From Phialocephala subalpina (Eukaryota; Ascomycota; Leotiomycetes; Helotiales; Mollisiaceae): a stretch of 11,993 nt of DNA. Numbering within the stretch: the stretch's first letter is position 1; every line of letters starts with the position of its first letter. The notes beneath the pieces are model-generated. The model made no database searches. It was not told the origin of the DNA and worked only from the letters and a program-made list of their open reading frames with translations. Position numbers and translations under genes: made by a program. Below, in pieces: positions 1-8,960 of this stretch. Location of the stretch: NCBI GenBank assembly GCA_900073065.1, contig FJOG01000016.1, positions 1,463,518-1,475,510 on the forward strand, given 5' to 3'.

Positions 1-1270
1 CGAAAAACGCAATTTAACGCGCAATCGAAGTTAAGTAGAACGAGTAAAACTAATTCGAGTTTACTACTTATTAACGAATTCTTCGATTCTCGATCTTTTT
101 AATTCTAATTTTATTAATAGCGATTATAATAGCGAGATCGAGCGATTATTGGATATACTTATAAGAGAACTCGAAGGAGAAGACGATATTAAGCTCGGAA
201 TTATTCTCGTTACTCTCGAAGACTTTAATAAGTTCTATACTAAAAACAAAGAAATACTATATTAAATAGTGATTTAAATAATCGCTAATCGAAACGATAC
301 GCGCAAAATTAACTCGGAGAAATAAACCGTTATTACTTTGAAGGACGAAGAATTAGTTGAATATACTATTCAAGTTACGAGTCTCTTTAAAGAACGCGAC
401 TTTCTCGCTCGAAATAAGGCTATTTTAATTGTACACTTTCTCTCGAATCCTCCGATAACTTTTTATTTTCGATAATTTTCTCCTTTTACTTCTTTTCGAT
501 TAACGAAAACGGTTAAGTAATTCGATCTATCGGTACTTAAAAATAGAGTTAACTTTACGTTCGAAGCGTAGAATAAGCAAATCAAAAGCAAATTGATTGT
601 AAACTACGATTATTTTGAGAACGAAATAGTAAAGATAACTTATATTTTCAATCGAATCGAAAGTAAAGCTTAAAACTACCTTTAATCCCGTTATTTCAAC
701 GATAAGCCTTCCGATTTTACGACTATCGACGAAATAATCAAATATTTGGCCGATATTTACATTAATTCGAATAAAATCGAGAACGCGAAAAACGAATATA
801 CGATTATAATAATAAAGCTTTTTGAGACTTTTTCGGAGTTTTATACTCGATTCTTAAAGATTGCGAGTAATACTAAGATCTCGGAAGGCGAATACTTAAG
901 CACTTTACAACGCAAAGTAACCCTCAAATTTCAAACCGGTTTACTCCCTTTTAAAGGCACTCACAAAATATACTAAGATTTAACTATTTATTTCAATACT
1001 CTCGATTAAAATTACCGCCGCATTACTACTTTAAATCAACAACTCGCTGCAATTAAAATTACTCCTATTTCCCGAGGCGAATTAATCCCTATATTTTACT
1101 ACAATTAAAGCTAATCGATATTTCGATCGAGTTATTCGAATATTTTTAAGATTAACCGTCCGAGATACTCACCTTTTGCTCCGATCAAAAGTAATTCGAA
1201 TAAGACTCTCTTTAACCCAAGTAAGCCCGAGAATAAATCGACTGCGATCGGTAAACCGATAACCCGTAAA

Positions 1271-1312
1271 TACTATTATTATTATAAGCCAAAATATAAT
1301 ATACGTAATTAC
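1271..1312 (+). other. Gypsy Gag zinc knuckle with all four ligands mutated
   Basis: The frame reads YYYYYKPKYNIRNY. The tyrosines at offsets 1, 4, 9 and 14 fit the spacing CX2CX4HX4C exactly. The codons are TAC/TAT, which differ from TGC/TGT (Cys) and CAC/CAT (His) by one transition each in TpG or CpA context. The RNA-binding knuckle would not bind zinc as it stands. Confidence 0.8.
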
Positions 1313-1386
1313 CCGTTCCTTTTAACTCCTTCCCTTACTTTAATAACTGAGATTGCCCAAATAGGGCTAGTCGAGGGACAAAGTAA

Positions 1387-1474
1387 TCATTTGACGGATA
1401 CAAAAAGAAGAGAAGAGGAATATTTTGGGGCCGAAGAATACTTCGACTTCGAACCGAAAAACGAACGCGCCTAA
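1387..1474 (+). other. Gag-pol overlap, probable -1 ribosomal frameshift region
   Basis: Gag ends at TAA 1472-1474, while the protease lies in the frame one base back, whose nearest upstream stop is at 1384-1386. This leaves an 88-base overlap. Within it, in the Gag frame, lies GAAAAAC (1456-1462, codons AAA AAC), close to the X XXY YYZ slippery pattern though its first base does not match. A -1 shift between gag and pol is common in Ty3/Gypsy elements. A one-base deletion in this copy is the alternative. No convincing downstream pseudoknot was seen. Confidence 0.55.
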
Positions 1475-2639
1475 AGAAAGTCTCCACTTTTAGGCGATAT
1501 AATATCGAGATTAGCGAAGTAGATCTTAGCCAATTAATTGGCGGAAACTTTTTTACTACGCAGTGTACTTTTAACCGCAATAGAATTAGTATTAAAACTA
1601 TTTCTCTTCTCGATACCGGAGTTAGTATATTTACTTTTATTAATGAATTATTTACTATATTGTATTGTACTTATTTAAATATTCAAAAAAAGAAGCTCTT
1701 TTATTTTATTACTATTCGTGAGTATAATGGGAGCACTCGAAGGGAAATTAACGAGTACGTCGAAATAACTTTGCATATCGACGATCGGATTATCAAAAAC
1801 GTCCCGATACTTATTGTAAAGCTTAAAAATTAAGATTTGATTTTAAATCGTTTATTCTTTATTAAGTTCGACGTACTCTCACGTTATAAAACAAAATAAT
1901 TAATTTGGCCCGCAAATATACCCTCGAATTAAAATTAGTAGAAAATTATTACGGTAACCCGCGAGAACTTAATTAAATATATCGAAATTACTCACTAAAA
2001 AGATGTCGAACGCTGAGATCGACGGATAAATAACGAAGCAAATCGAATTACGGTTATCTATTAAAGTCCTCTTTTAAAGTATTAAAAGAAATTTAAGAAT
2101 TAGAAAATCGATCGAAACTATTAATATTAAACGATAAAAGATATTTTAAGAGGATATAATTCGAAATTATATCTTCTTGAGCTACGCAAAAAGAAGAGAA
2201 CTCCAAATACGAAATGGAAATCGATAATCGATATTACTTACATTATAGTCGAGGCTTTTAAACTTAATATTCGATAATTAAATAATGCTCTCTTCTCGAT
2301 TACTCTCGAAGAACTCGATCGAATAATCGAAAATAGCGAAAATCAAAATGCAATTCAAATTGCAAATCTCGAAGAAACTCCTCTTTTACCCGGCGAATAA
2401 TAATCGAACGAAATTAAAATCGAGTAGTTAGCGCGAATCTTATCTAAGGAATATAACGGGTATGTAAAAGTATTCTCGAAAATCGAATTAAACGTTTTAC
2501 TTTTTCACTGTTTATACGATCACAAAATACAATTAAATGCGAATCGAACGGAGGATGAGATCGGATATACTTTTCTTTGGAAAAAGACAATTTAAAAACT
2601 TTAAAAAATCCGCCGGTTTTTATTAGAGAACTTAAATAA

Positions 2640-3230
2640 AGGATTTATTGCTCTAAGTTATACTCTTTTTATTTCTTCGGTTCTCTTTATCCAAAAAGTA
2701 AACGGCGGTCTTCGATTTTGTATCGACTTTCGAAAATTAAATAATTTAACTCGAAAAGATAAGTATTTTCTCCTTTTGATCGAAGAGACTTTAGCCCGTA
2801 TATCTAAAGCTAAAGTATTTACGAAGCTCGATATTCGATAAACTTTCTATCGAATTCGAATATATTCCGATATCGAAGAACTCACTACGTTTCGAACTAA
2901 ATACGGAGTTTATAAATGCAAAATACTCTTCGAGGGATTAATAAACGGCTCGATTACTTTTTAACGATATATAAACGATATTTTCTTCGATTACTTCGAC
3001 GATTTTTGTACGGCTTATATAGACGATATTCTCGTCTTCTTAGAGGATTTTCTCGAATATGAAATGTATATTAAAAAGGTTTTAAATCGATTGCAATAAG
3101 TCGGTCTTTAAGTTAATATTAAAAAGTCTGAATTTAATGTGAATCAAATTAAGTTCTTCGGTTTTATTATTTCTATTAAAGGGATTTCGATCGACCCAAA
3201 GAAAATTGAGGTAATTAAAAGTTAAAAAGA
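2640..3230 (+). other. Gypsy reverse transcriptase domain
   Basis: Hallmarks run in the usual order: NGGLRFCIDFRKLNN near 2701, KLDIR near 2827, TFRTKYGVYKCKILFEGL near 2890-2940, and the catalytic YIDD box at 3016-3027, still intact (AYIDDILVF). The FFGF/LGF motifs near 3160 and 3262 mark the thumb. The Asp in KLDI (motif A) also survives. Stop codons at about 2839 and 2962 and others downstream break the domain. RT copies element RNA into cDNA. Confidence 0.93.
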
Positions 3231-3423
3231 ATTATATACGGTTCGAAAAGTCTAATTTTTCTTAGGATTCTACAATTTCTATCGACGATTTATCTCCGAG
3301 TACGAACGGGTTTACAAGCCATTTAATAAGCTTACTTTGAAGGGCTATAAGTGGAATTAGACTCCAAATTATAACGAGGCATTTACTACTCTTAAAAACT
3401 TGCTATTTACGGCACTAATCTTT

Positions 3424-3840
3424 CGATATTACTAATTCGAGTAGTTCACACAAGTAGAGACTAATGCCTCGAACGGAGTCCTCGTTAGCGTCTTCTTATA
3501 GTAAAACCTAAAGACAGAGTTATAGTATTTTATTGCCTTCTTCTTAAAGATAATAATTGCTATAGAACTCAATTATAATATCTACGATAAAGAAATATTA
3601 ACTATTATTCGAGCACTTGATAAATAGCGCTTCGAACTCTAAGGGATTTAAACGGACGATCCGTTTTTAATCTATTTAAATCACTGAGTACTCGAATACT
3701 TCATGACTACTAAAAAGCTTTCCGGAAGATAAGTTCGATAGTCCGAATTACTCTCGAGATATAACTTTAAATTAATGTATCGAGTAAGCAAATTAAATAA
3801 GAGAATCGACGCTTTTTTACGAAAAAACGAGGAAATCGCT
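3424..3840 (+). other. Gypsy RNase H domain, first Asp mutated
   Basis: The region after RT reads VETNASNGVLVSV (near 3454), then LNYNIYDKEIL (near 3570), then LEYFMTTKKLSGR (near 3690) and SKLNKRIDAFLR. This is the Ty3/Gypsy RNase H pattern. The first acidic position, normally Asp in an ETDAS-type motif, is Asn here (AAT), as expected from a G-to-A change. The Glu of DKEIL is retained. In life this enzyme removes RNA from RNA:DNA hybrids and cuts at the polypurine tract. Confidence 0.85.
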
Positions 3841-4149
3841 GTAGTCGAAAAGGCTATATATCATTAGAGGACTTAGACTATAATTCCTCGCTTTCGGATC
3901 GACCAAACTATTATCAAAGATCTTTCACTCGAATCGGTTCTTGCTCCGTTCGAACTCGAGGAGTTAGAATCAAAACTTTATAATAATATTCAATTAATTA
4001 ATAAAATCTTAAAAGAGAACAAAATCTCTCCAAATTTTAAAGAGTATCGAACCTTAGCTCGAAACGAGATCGAGACAATTTAAGAGCTTCGAAACGGTTT
4101 ATTACTTCGAAAAGGCAAGCTTTTTATGCTCGATAGATAACTAATTAAC

Positions 4150-4900
4150 GCTATGCCTCTTCGAACCGCAATTATCAAAGAAGTACATAACCCACTACTC
4201 TCGGGACATTTTAATAGAGTTAAACTCACTCAATTAGTGAGAACGCGGTACTATTGGCCCGGAGTCAATAGTAATATTAAGCGCTACTATAATAATTGCT
4301 ACACGTGTAAAAGATCGAAAGTCCCTCGAAATAAAACGCCCGATTTATTATATTAATTACCGATCTCGGATTATTTTTAATAGTATATTACAATCGATTT
4401 TAAGAAGTATTTAAAGAGTAAAAGCGGAGCTAATATAGTAGTTATCTTTGTAGACCGATTATATAAGAAACTAATCTCGATTCCCGTTCGAAATACGATT
4501 ACGGCAAAAGAGTTAATACTTCTCTTTTTTATTCACGTCGTGCGTTACGTTAGTATTTCGAATTCGATTATATCAAATCGAGGCCCTCAATTTGTCTTTG
4601 ATTTCTAGAATGAGTTTTGTACTCGATTAAATATAAAAATCTAATTTTCGATCGCTAATTACTCGCAAATAAACGAATAAATTGAGATCGTTAATTAGTA
4701 CTTCGATTAACGCTTGCGTCTATACGTTAACTACTATTAGGATAATTGGGATAAGTGGATTACTATTTTCGACTTGCAATAATCTACTTTATAGTATGAG
4801 ACAATTGGCTAATCACCGTTCTTTACGGAGAAAGGATATAAGACTCGCACTTCTCTCGATTGGGAAAGACCGGTTTAAGCCGTCGTTTTTAAAGAGAAAT
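4150..4900 (+). other. Gypsy integrase: HHCC zinc domain and D-D(35)E core
   Basis: The N-terminal HHCC finger is intact: His at 4186-4188 and 4207-4209, Cys at 4297-4299 and 4306-4308 (HNPLLSGHF ... CYTCKR). The catalytic core has Asp at 4396-4398 (TIDF), Asn at 4576-4578 where the second Asp is expected (SNRGPQF), and Glu at 4684-4686, giving exactly 35 residues between the last two. The change at 4576 fits GAT to AAT and would abolish strand transfer. Several TAA/TAG codons interrupt the core (for example near 4357, 4375, 4609 and 4642). A DNWDKW segment follows near 4741. Confidence 0.92.
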
Positions 4901-5286
4901 TAAATCGAGAAGAGGCTCAAACTCTTATTACTCGTTTACACGAATCTACGTCGGTTACTCAGATTAATATGCGAGCCTCGCAAGAAAAGTATACTCTATA
5001 AATTAATAAGAGAAAACGAGAGTCGAATTAGAAGGTTAAAGACTAGGTTTACGTTAAGAATACCTCTTAGAAAACTTATTGCCCGAGCCGGAAACTCGCT
5101 AATTAAAACGAGGGACTATTCGAAGTTATCGAGATAATAAGACTTTTATATAAACTGCGATTACCGGAGCACTTTAATCGAATTTATAACGTTTTCTACG
5201 CCGAGAAACTTCGAAAAACAGTAATAGATCTTTTACTCGAACAAATCAATTAAGAATTAGAAAGAGAAGATATTAATAGCGGCACG

Positions 5287-5450
5287 GAGTACGAAGTACA
5301 AGAGATTCTAATAGTAGGATTGAAGAGGAACCGCTTTTAATACAAAGTTAATTAAAAGGGTTACGACGAAAATCCGACGTTTTACTCGGTATCTTCTCTC
5401 AATTTGAGCCTATTGCTTCTCAAAAGATTCCACGAGACTTATCCGCACTT
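5287..5450 (+). other. C-terminal chromodomain of Gypsy integrase (chromovirus)
   Basis: The segment begins EYEVQEIL and continues RF*YKVN*KGYDENPTF, ending with KRFHETYP, near the end of Pol. This is the chromodomain pattern (Y-x-V-x-x-I, then Y-x-V-x-W-x-G-Y). The stop at 5353-5355 falls where chromodomains have their conserved Trp. In chromoviruses this domain is held to guide integration to H3K9-methylated heterochromatin. Its presence is consistent with insertion into an existing transposon, though one event proves nothing. Confidence 0.82.
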
Positions 5451-5564
5451 TCTTAAGCCGCTAAAGAACTTTAATTACTGGTTAGAGTATACGAAGGATG
5501 AGATTTTACCGATTGCGAGGGCAAACGATAGGAAATGCGTCTAAAATCCAATGTTAATACTTAA

Positions 5565-5598
5565 GGCCCAAAGAAAGGGAATTCCCCCATTTTTGGCC
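5565..5598 (+). repeat. Imperfect palindrome in Gypsy 3' untranslated region
   Basis: GGCC...GGCC arms enclose a perfect 10-base palindrome GGGAATTCCC at 5577-5586; about 14 of 19 positions pair when the arms are folded. It lies between the end of pol and the polypurine tract. The stretch 5545-5715 otherwise shows no coding sense and is A/T-rich with T-runs near 5640-5668. Confidence 0.5.
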
Positions 5599-5715
5599 TA
5601 AGGCCGCTATTTACGTAGTTACAAAAGAAAAGTTATTTGATTTTTTTATTTATTTTAGCGTTTTTTTTCCCGGAAAGGAATAAAAGAAGCAAAAGCTTAC
5701 GAATAAACTTATTTT

Positions 5716-5726
5716 AAAGGGGGGGG
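5716..5726 (+). other. Polypurine tract (plus-strand primer site)
   Basis: AAAGGGGGGGG stands three bases before the LTR start. RNase H leaves such a tract as the primer for second-strand synthesis in LTR elements. Position and composition fit; the exact cut site is not visible. Confidence 0.8.
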
Positions 5727-5729
5727 TAA

Positions 5730-5911
5730 TATCACAAATTAGGCTTAGCTTAGTCTCACGTGACCTCGCTTAGCCTACCGCCCGGCAGAACTAAGGGATA
5801 TAACTCCTCCTCGAGACGCAACTTTGATCTTCTTTCCTTAATTTAATTTAATCTTAATAGAACTTCCTTTACAATAACTTACTCTGTACCAAGGACTTTG
5901 GATTCGTGACA
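5730..5911 (+). repeat. Gypsy 3' LTR, about 182 bp
   Basis: It starts TATCACAAAT and ends ATTCGTGACA. The ends are inverted repeats, TGTCACGAAT against the observed left end, with two transition differences, so the original TG...CA ends can be read through the mutation. It follows the polypurine tract and stops where the Copia frame resumes. It contains CACGTG at 5757-5762 and a TATA-like GATATAAC at 5797-5804 that could belong to its promoter. CA and TG are less depleted here than in the coding part. If the boundary is right, the 5-bp target duplication copy on this side is ACCAT (5912-5916). Confidence 0.82.
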
Positions 5912-6300
5912 ACCATAATATCGATTATAAAGCGCTTTTCCTTTATTGTTCTTAGTTTAATTAAATACTCGTATAGCGAGTAAAAGTCCGTGCAAACGAT
6001 TATCGTGATCTCCGGGAGGCCAAATTGCTTTGTAATTATATTAATAGTAGTCCTAATTGTAATTACTATATTAACTCCTCTTATTATACCGTATATCTCT
6101 GAAACTAATATACTTTTAATAACTTTTTTACTTTTAATCGAATTGTAATAAATAAAGTTTCCTTTGATCTCGAACTCTTTATTATCTAATTAGCTTTTGT
6201 TCGCGAGAATGATTTTATATCTAATCTAAAAGCTAAAATCTTTGTTATTTGCGAATAATCTATCGACGAAAACGAAGAGTTTTACTGTAGATAAATCTAA
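5912..6300 (-). other. Copia RNase H domain, truncated by the Gypsy LTR
   Basis: The three early active-site acids survive: Asp at 6262-6264 (FVDRLFANNKD), Glu at 6097-6099 (VSEIYGI) and Asp at 5986-5988 (CTDFYSLYEYL). The frame then reads KRFIIDIMV and meets the LTR. The final part of the domain, including the last catalytic Asp, is missing from this side and should continue beyond the left edge of the window. Confidence 0.88.
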
Positions 6301-6519
6301 TGCGATATACTTAAATCTTTAATCGAAATTCTTGATTTATTATTCTAATTTCTTATTTAGCGCGACGACCTTTTCCTTAGTTAGATTTTGGTGTTACGCA
6401 ACAATAGACAAATCGAATACGGCTTCTAATTGGTAGATTGTAGCGATATAAACTCCTCGAGTATATTATTCTCGATATTCGTCTTAAAAATTCATAGACT
6501 TAATATTTACTAGTTTAAT

Positions 6520-7473
6520 CTTTTTGCCTTACTCCTTTTGCCGTAACTCTATCGTATCTCCGTATTTAATCAAAATATAACCGTTGAAAATTAATGAAGT
6601 TTCCGATATTAGGGTCTCCTTCGACTTGGTTAAGAACTTGGCTTTAATGAATTCGTCCTATTTAAAATTCGAGAATTCCTTATTTATTAAAATAAGCGTA
6701 TCGTTTGTTTATATCCTAATAACTTCGAACGCGTCTTTCGTGGCCGTAATTAGGAAGTAGAAGTCGTATATAAACGTGATTATAAATAGTTTGTTTTGAT
6801 AATACTTGTAATACGTAGCCTACTAATGTATTCTAACCTCGGCAAAGCCATATAATGGTTTTAAAATCACTATAATCGTACTTAGTAAATGTAAATTATA
6901 AACTTCTTTTGGAAATCGCGCTAATATAAATTGTTAGATATTTGTCGTAGATTGCGTATAAGTTTGAATAATATCGCGTAATCACATTCCGATCTTTTTA
7001 TCGGGAAATTGAGCCAAAGTTAGTATTAACGCTATAATAACTCGTTGATTTACTCTTTAAATTATTGGAGATTACGTGAAAATTACCTCTTTTCTTTCGT
7101 CGTTATATCCTTAAATAACTAATCTAAATTTCTCGTAAAGACTATTAATAGTTTTACTTTTAATCTCGTTAACTAATCTTAAATTGAAAATCCGAACGCT
7201 AGCGTGCTTAGTAGGGTCGAATTCGATGAGGTTAAAAACTCCTCTAATAATTAATCCGTTTATTTCTTGCTTTTGCGAAGCTTCGAATAATACTCCAAAA
7301 GTAGTAATTTTACCCTCGTTCCGTAACTTTAACGAAAGCTTTATATTAGCTTTCTCCTTATTTATTATAAAGGTCATGGAAATACCGTCTCTTTCGGTAT
7401 TAATAATAAATACGTCGTCGAAGTCCTCGCTATCGCTGTTTTCCGTAAAGTTGTGGCGATTACCTCGACGCAT
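6520..7473 (-). other. Copia reverse transcriptase domain
   Basis: The frame runs from an acidic linker (NSDSEDFDDVFI) into NEIKSKTINSLYEKFRLVI, typical of the Copia RT entry, then RDIIQTYTQS with the motif A Asp at 6973-6975, then ILKPLYGFAEV near 6850. The catalytic box at 6700-6711 reads *TNDTLIL. The first Asp of the usual DD pair is Asn (AAC, 6703-6705); the second (GAT, 6700-6702) is intact. The stop before it fits a mutated Gln codon. One catalytic Asp is therefore lost. Confidence 0.9.
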
Positions 7474-7821
7474 TTCCTTATTAAATGTACTTTTCTTATT
7501 ATGCGACCCTTTTAATCATCTTTTGCCGCGGTGCTCAATTAGTAGCTCTTCTCCCTTTACTTATTCCGGCGGGAAAACTTTAGAGATCTCGTTATTATCG
7601 TTTTGCTTATACTTTTGGTAGTACGACTTAATAATCGTAAATCGGAAGTTTATCGGTCCGTAAGGCATATCGATTGTGCATGTCTCGCCGTTAATTGCCA
7701 ATAGTTTATATAGCCCCTTTTATCCACCTTTCTCACGCCAAACGCGTACGTTCGATAGGATTAGTAAGTCTAGCGTAAACTTAGTATTTAGACTATTTCG
7801 TAGAGCGAGCGCATTAATAAC

Positions 7822-8420
7822 TTATCGTTTAATATAAAGACGGCGCATTTCCTTCGTAGCCACGCGAATTGCCTTAATTCTCTTAATAACTAATAATAAT
7901 AGCGCGTTTTTACTAGTTATCCGAAGATACGCTCTAAAGATTAATAGCGTAGGTACGATATTATTAAGTCTAACGGAGTCGTTAATAGCTTTAATTGCCA
8001 TTTGTAGAACGATTTCCTTATTAATTTGCTCGGAAATTAACTCGTCTCGAATGATCTCGTAAACTCGTCGTAATAACGCGTGATATCTTTCCACTTTTTT
8101 TATATTATTATAAGCTTTAACGAGTATTTCCTTGATTTGAATTGCCATTAATTTCGCGTATTATCGAAACTCTATAAACGAAAAATTCTTTTTAGCGTCG
8201 TGTATAATATAATTAAGTAGTCTTTAATACGTATTAATTTAGTATACGCGGAGAGTATTCTACGCGTTCTTTATAAATATATCCTTTAAAAATTTAATAG
8301 TTTAAAAAGCTATAAACGAATCGATTACTTGTAAAACCGATCGATTGTTTAAATGTAAAACGTTGATAATAATCGAGTAATTAAATTCGTAGTTGTTTTA
8401 TAGGGTAAATTTAAATCTAT
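7822..8420 (-). other. Copia integrase catalytic core
   Basis: The catalytic triad positions are Asn at 8362-8364 (IIINVLHLN, where the first Asp is expected), Asp at 8197-8199 (IIHDAKKNF) and Glu at 8089-8091 (KKVERYHALLRR). The last two are separated by exactly 35 residues, the D(35)E rule. An open stretch of 108 codons (7822-8148) covers the Glu and the C-terminal part. Downstream, 7640-7740 reads VWREKGG*KGLYKLLAINGE, a small conserved motif between integrase and RT in this group that is little damaged. Confidence 0.9.
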
Positions 8421-8431
8421 TAAGTAATTAT

Positions 8432-8556
8432 CTATACATTTGGTAGTAGTAATAGTACTTTGTGAGATGCTAAATATACTTAGTATTTACGTTATAGTTA
8501 GTTCGCTGAAGAACTCTCAATAAGCGTCTAATTAATGGATGGCCAAAACGCTAATG
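8432..8556 (-). other. Copia gag-pre-integrase HHCC zinc motif, both Cys lost
   Basis: The two His codons remain (CAT at 8554-8556 and 8539-8541, LRQLH*RFGH). The far end reads KYYYYYQMY (8432-8462), where two of the Tyr codons (TAC/TAT) occupy the expected CxxC positions. Tyr from Cys is one G-to-A step. This precedes the integrase core, as in other Copia elements. Confidence 0.72.
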
Positions 8557-8934
8557 TAGTTGGCGTAATTTGGTTTTAATAAAGTGGCTCTAAATTAAAC
8601 TTTGCTCTTATTAATGTAGTAATATTTATGGGTGGCCCTATTTACGTATAATCGGAATAATCTTATGTTTTTGGATTAAAACGTTTTCGAGGTTATCGAA
8701 TTTAATACCCATAGCGTCTATATTTTGAATACAAAACAAGAAAAGTGTATTTGCTAAGATAACGTGAAATACAATAACTTTTAATGGGGTAGTAACTCGG
8801 ATAATTCCTTGTGATAAAGTAATCCCCTTTTTAAAGCGAATTTTATAAGCTCTAACCGTAAACGTATTTAATTTAATACGAGTATTTAACTTTTATAGCG
8901 CTAAAAACTGTGATTAGCCCGCAATTAATACTCC

Positions 8935-8960
8935 GACAATTCCGCTATTTGGTATAATGC
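8935..8960 (-). other. Copia aspartic protease active site, Asp changed to Asn
   Basis: The frame reads GIIPNSGIVGVLI; PNSG (8941-8952) replaces the usual Asp-Ser/Thr-Gly. The Asn codon AAT (8947-8949) is one G-to-A change from GAT. The site lies between the zinc knuckle and the integrase zinc motif, the correct position. Without the Asp, the protease could not process the polyprotein. Confidence 0.78.

Larger units (their letters stand above)
2..1474 (+). pseudogene. gag: Gypsy gag (capsid/nucleocapsid) remnant, 5' truncated by window
   Basis: One frame (codons starting at 2, 5, 8...) reads as Gag from the window edge to TAA at 1472-1474, about 490 codons, with about 13 internal TAA/TAG codons that look like mutated Gln or Trp codons. 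The longest open piece is 746-976 and contains a helical capsid-like stretch (KLFETFSEFYTRF, then FQTGLLPFKG). A basic, Ser/Asn/Pro-rich linker follows, then the former CCHC zinc knuckle at 1271-1312, then an acidic tail. In life Gag would package element RNA in cytoplasmic particles. The true start codon is not identifiable and may lie before the window. The link to pol is by a -1 frame change at 1387-1474. Assignment rests on position, the knuckle pattern and the downstream pol. Confidence 0.85.
1387..5544 (+). pseudogene. pol: Gypsy pol polyprotein remnant (protease-RT-RNase H-integrase-chromodomain)
   Basis: A single frame (codons starting at 1387, 1390...) gives recognisable Pol across about 4.1 kb without a frameshift. 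The protease active site DTG is at 1612-1620 (LLDTGVS). RT, RNase H, integrase and chromodomain follow and are listed separately. Dozens of in-frame TAA/TAG and one TGA (near 2018) interrupt it; they are mostly explained by CAA/CAG to TAA/TAG and TGG to TAG/TGA. The TAA at 5542-5544 is the best guess for the natural end, but it could itself be mutated: the frame runs on to another TAA near 5600. The first codon of Pol is not defined because it would be made as a Gag-Pol fusion. Confidence 0.92.
1..5911 (+). mobile_element. Ty3/Gypsy chromovirus LTR retrotransposon, RIP-degraded, 5' end outside window
   Basis: The domain order gag, protease, RT, RNase H, integrase, chromodomain, polypurine tract, 3' LTR defines a Ty3/Gypsy element of the chromovirus branch. 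The window opens already inside gag, so the 5' LTR and primer-binding site are not seen. The right end is the LTR terminus at 5911, directly abutting the RNase H frame of a Copia element on the other strand, so this copy is the younger insertion. Coding frames are collinear but carry dozens of TAA/TAG codons from C-to-T and G-to-A changes, so the copy cannot make its proteins. Mobilisation by an intact relative in trans cannot be judged from here. Confidence 0.95.

Noticed and set aside
1335..1580. 81-codon open frame on the minus strand
   Set aside because: Antisense to the Gypsy gag-pol junction, whose protease and Gag signals are on the plus strand.
4682..4903. 73-codon open frame on the plus strand
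   Set aside because: Out of frame with the Gypsy integrase core, which has its catalytic Glu and DNWDKW in the neighbouring frame.
7184..7621. 145-codon open frame on the plus strand, longest in the window
   Set aside because: It is antisense to the clear Copia integrase-RT polyprotein frame and has no recognisable features; Leu/Ser/Phe-rich composition is typical of such shadows.
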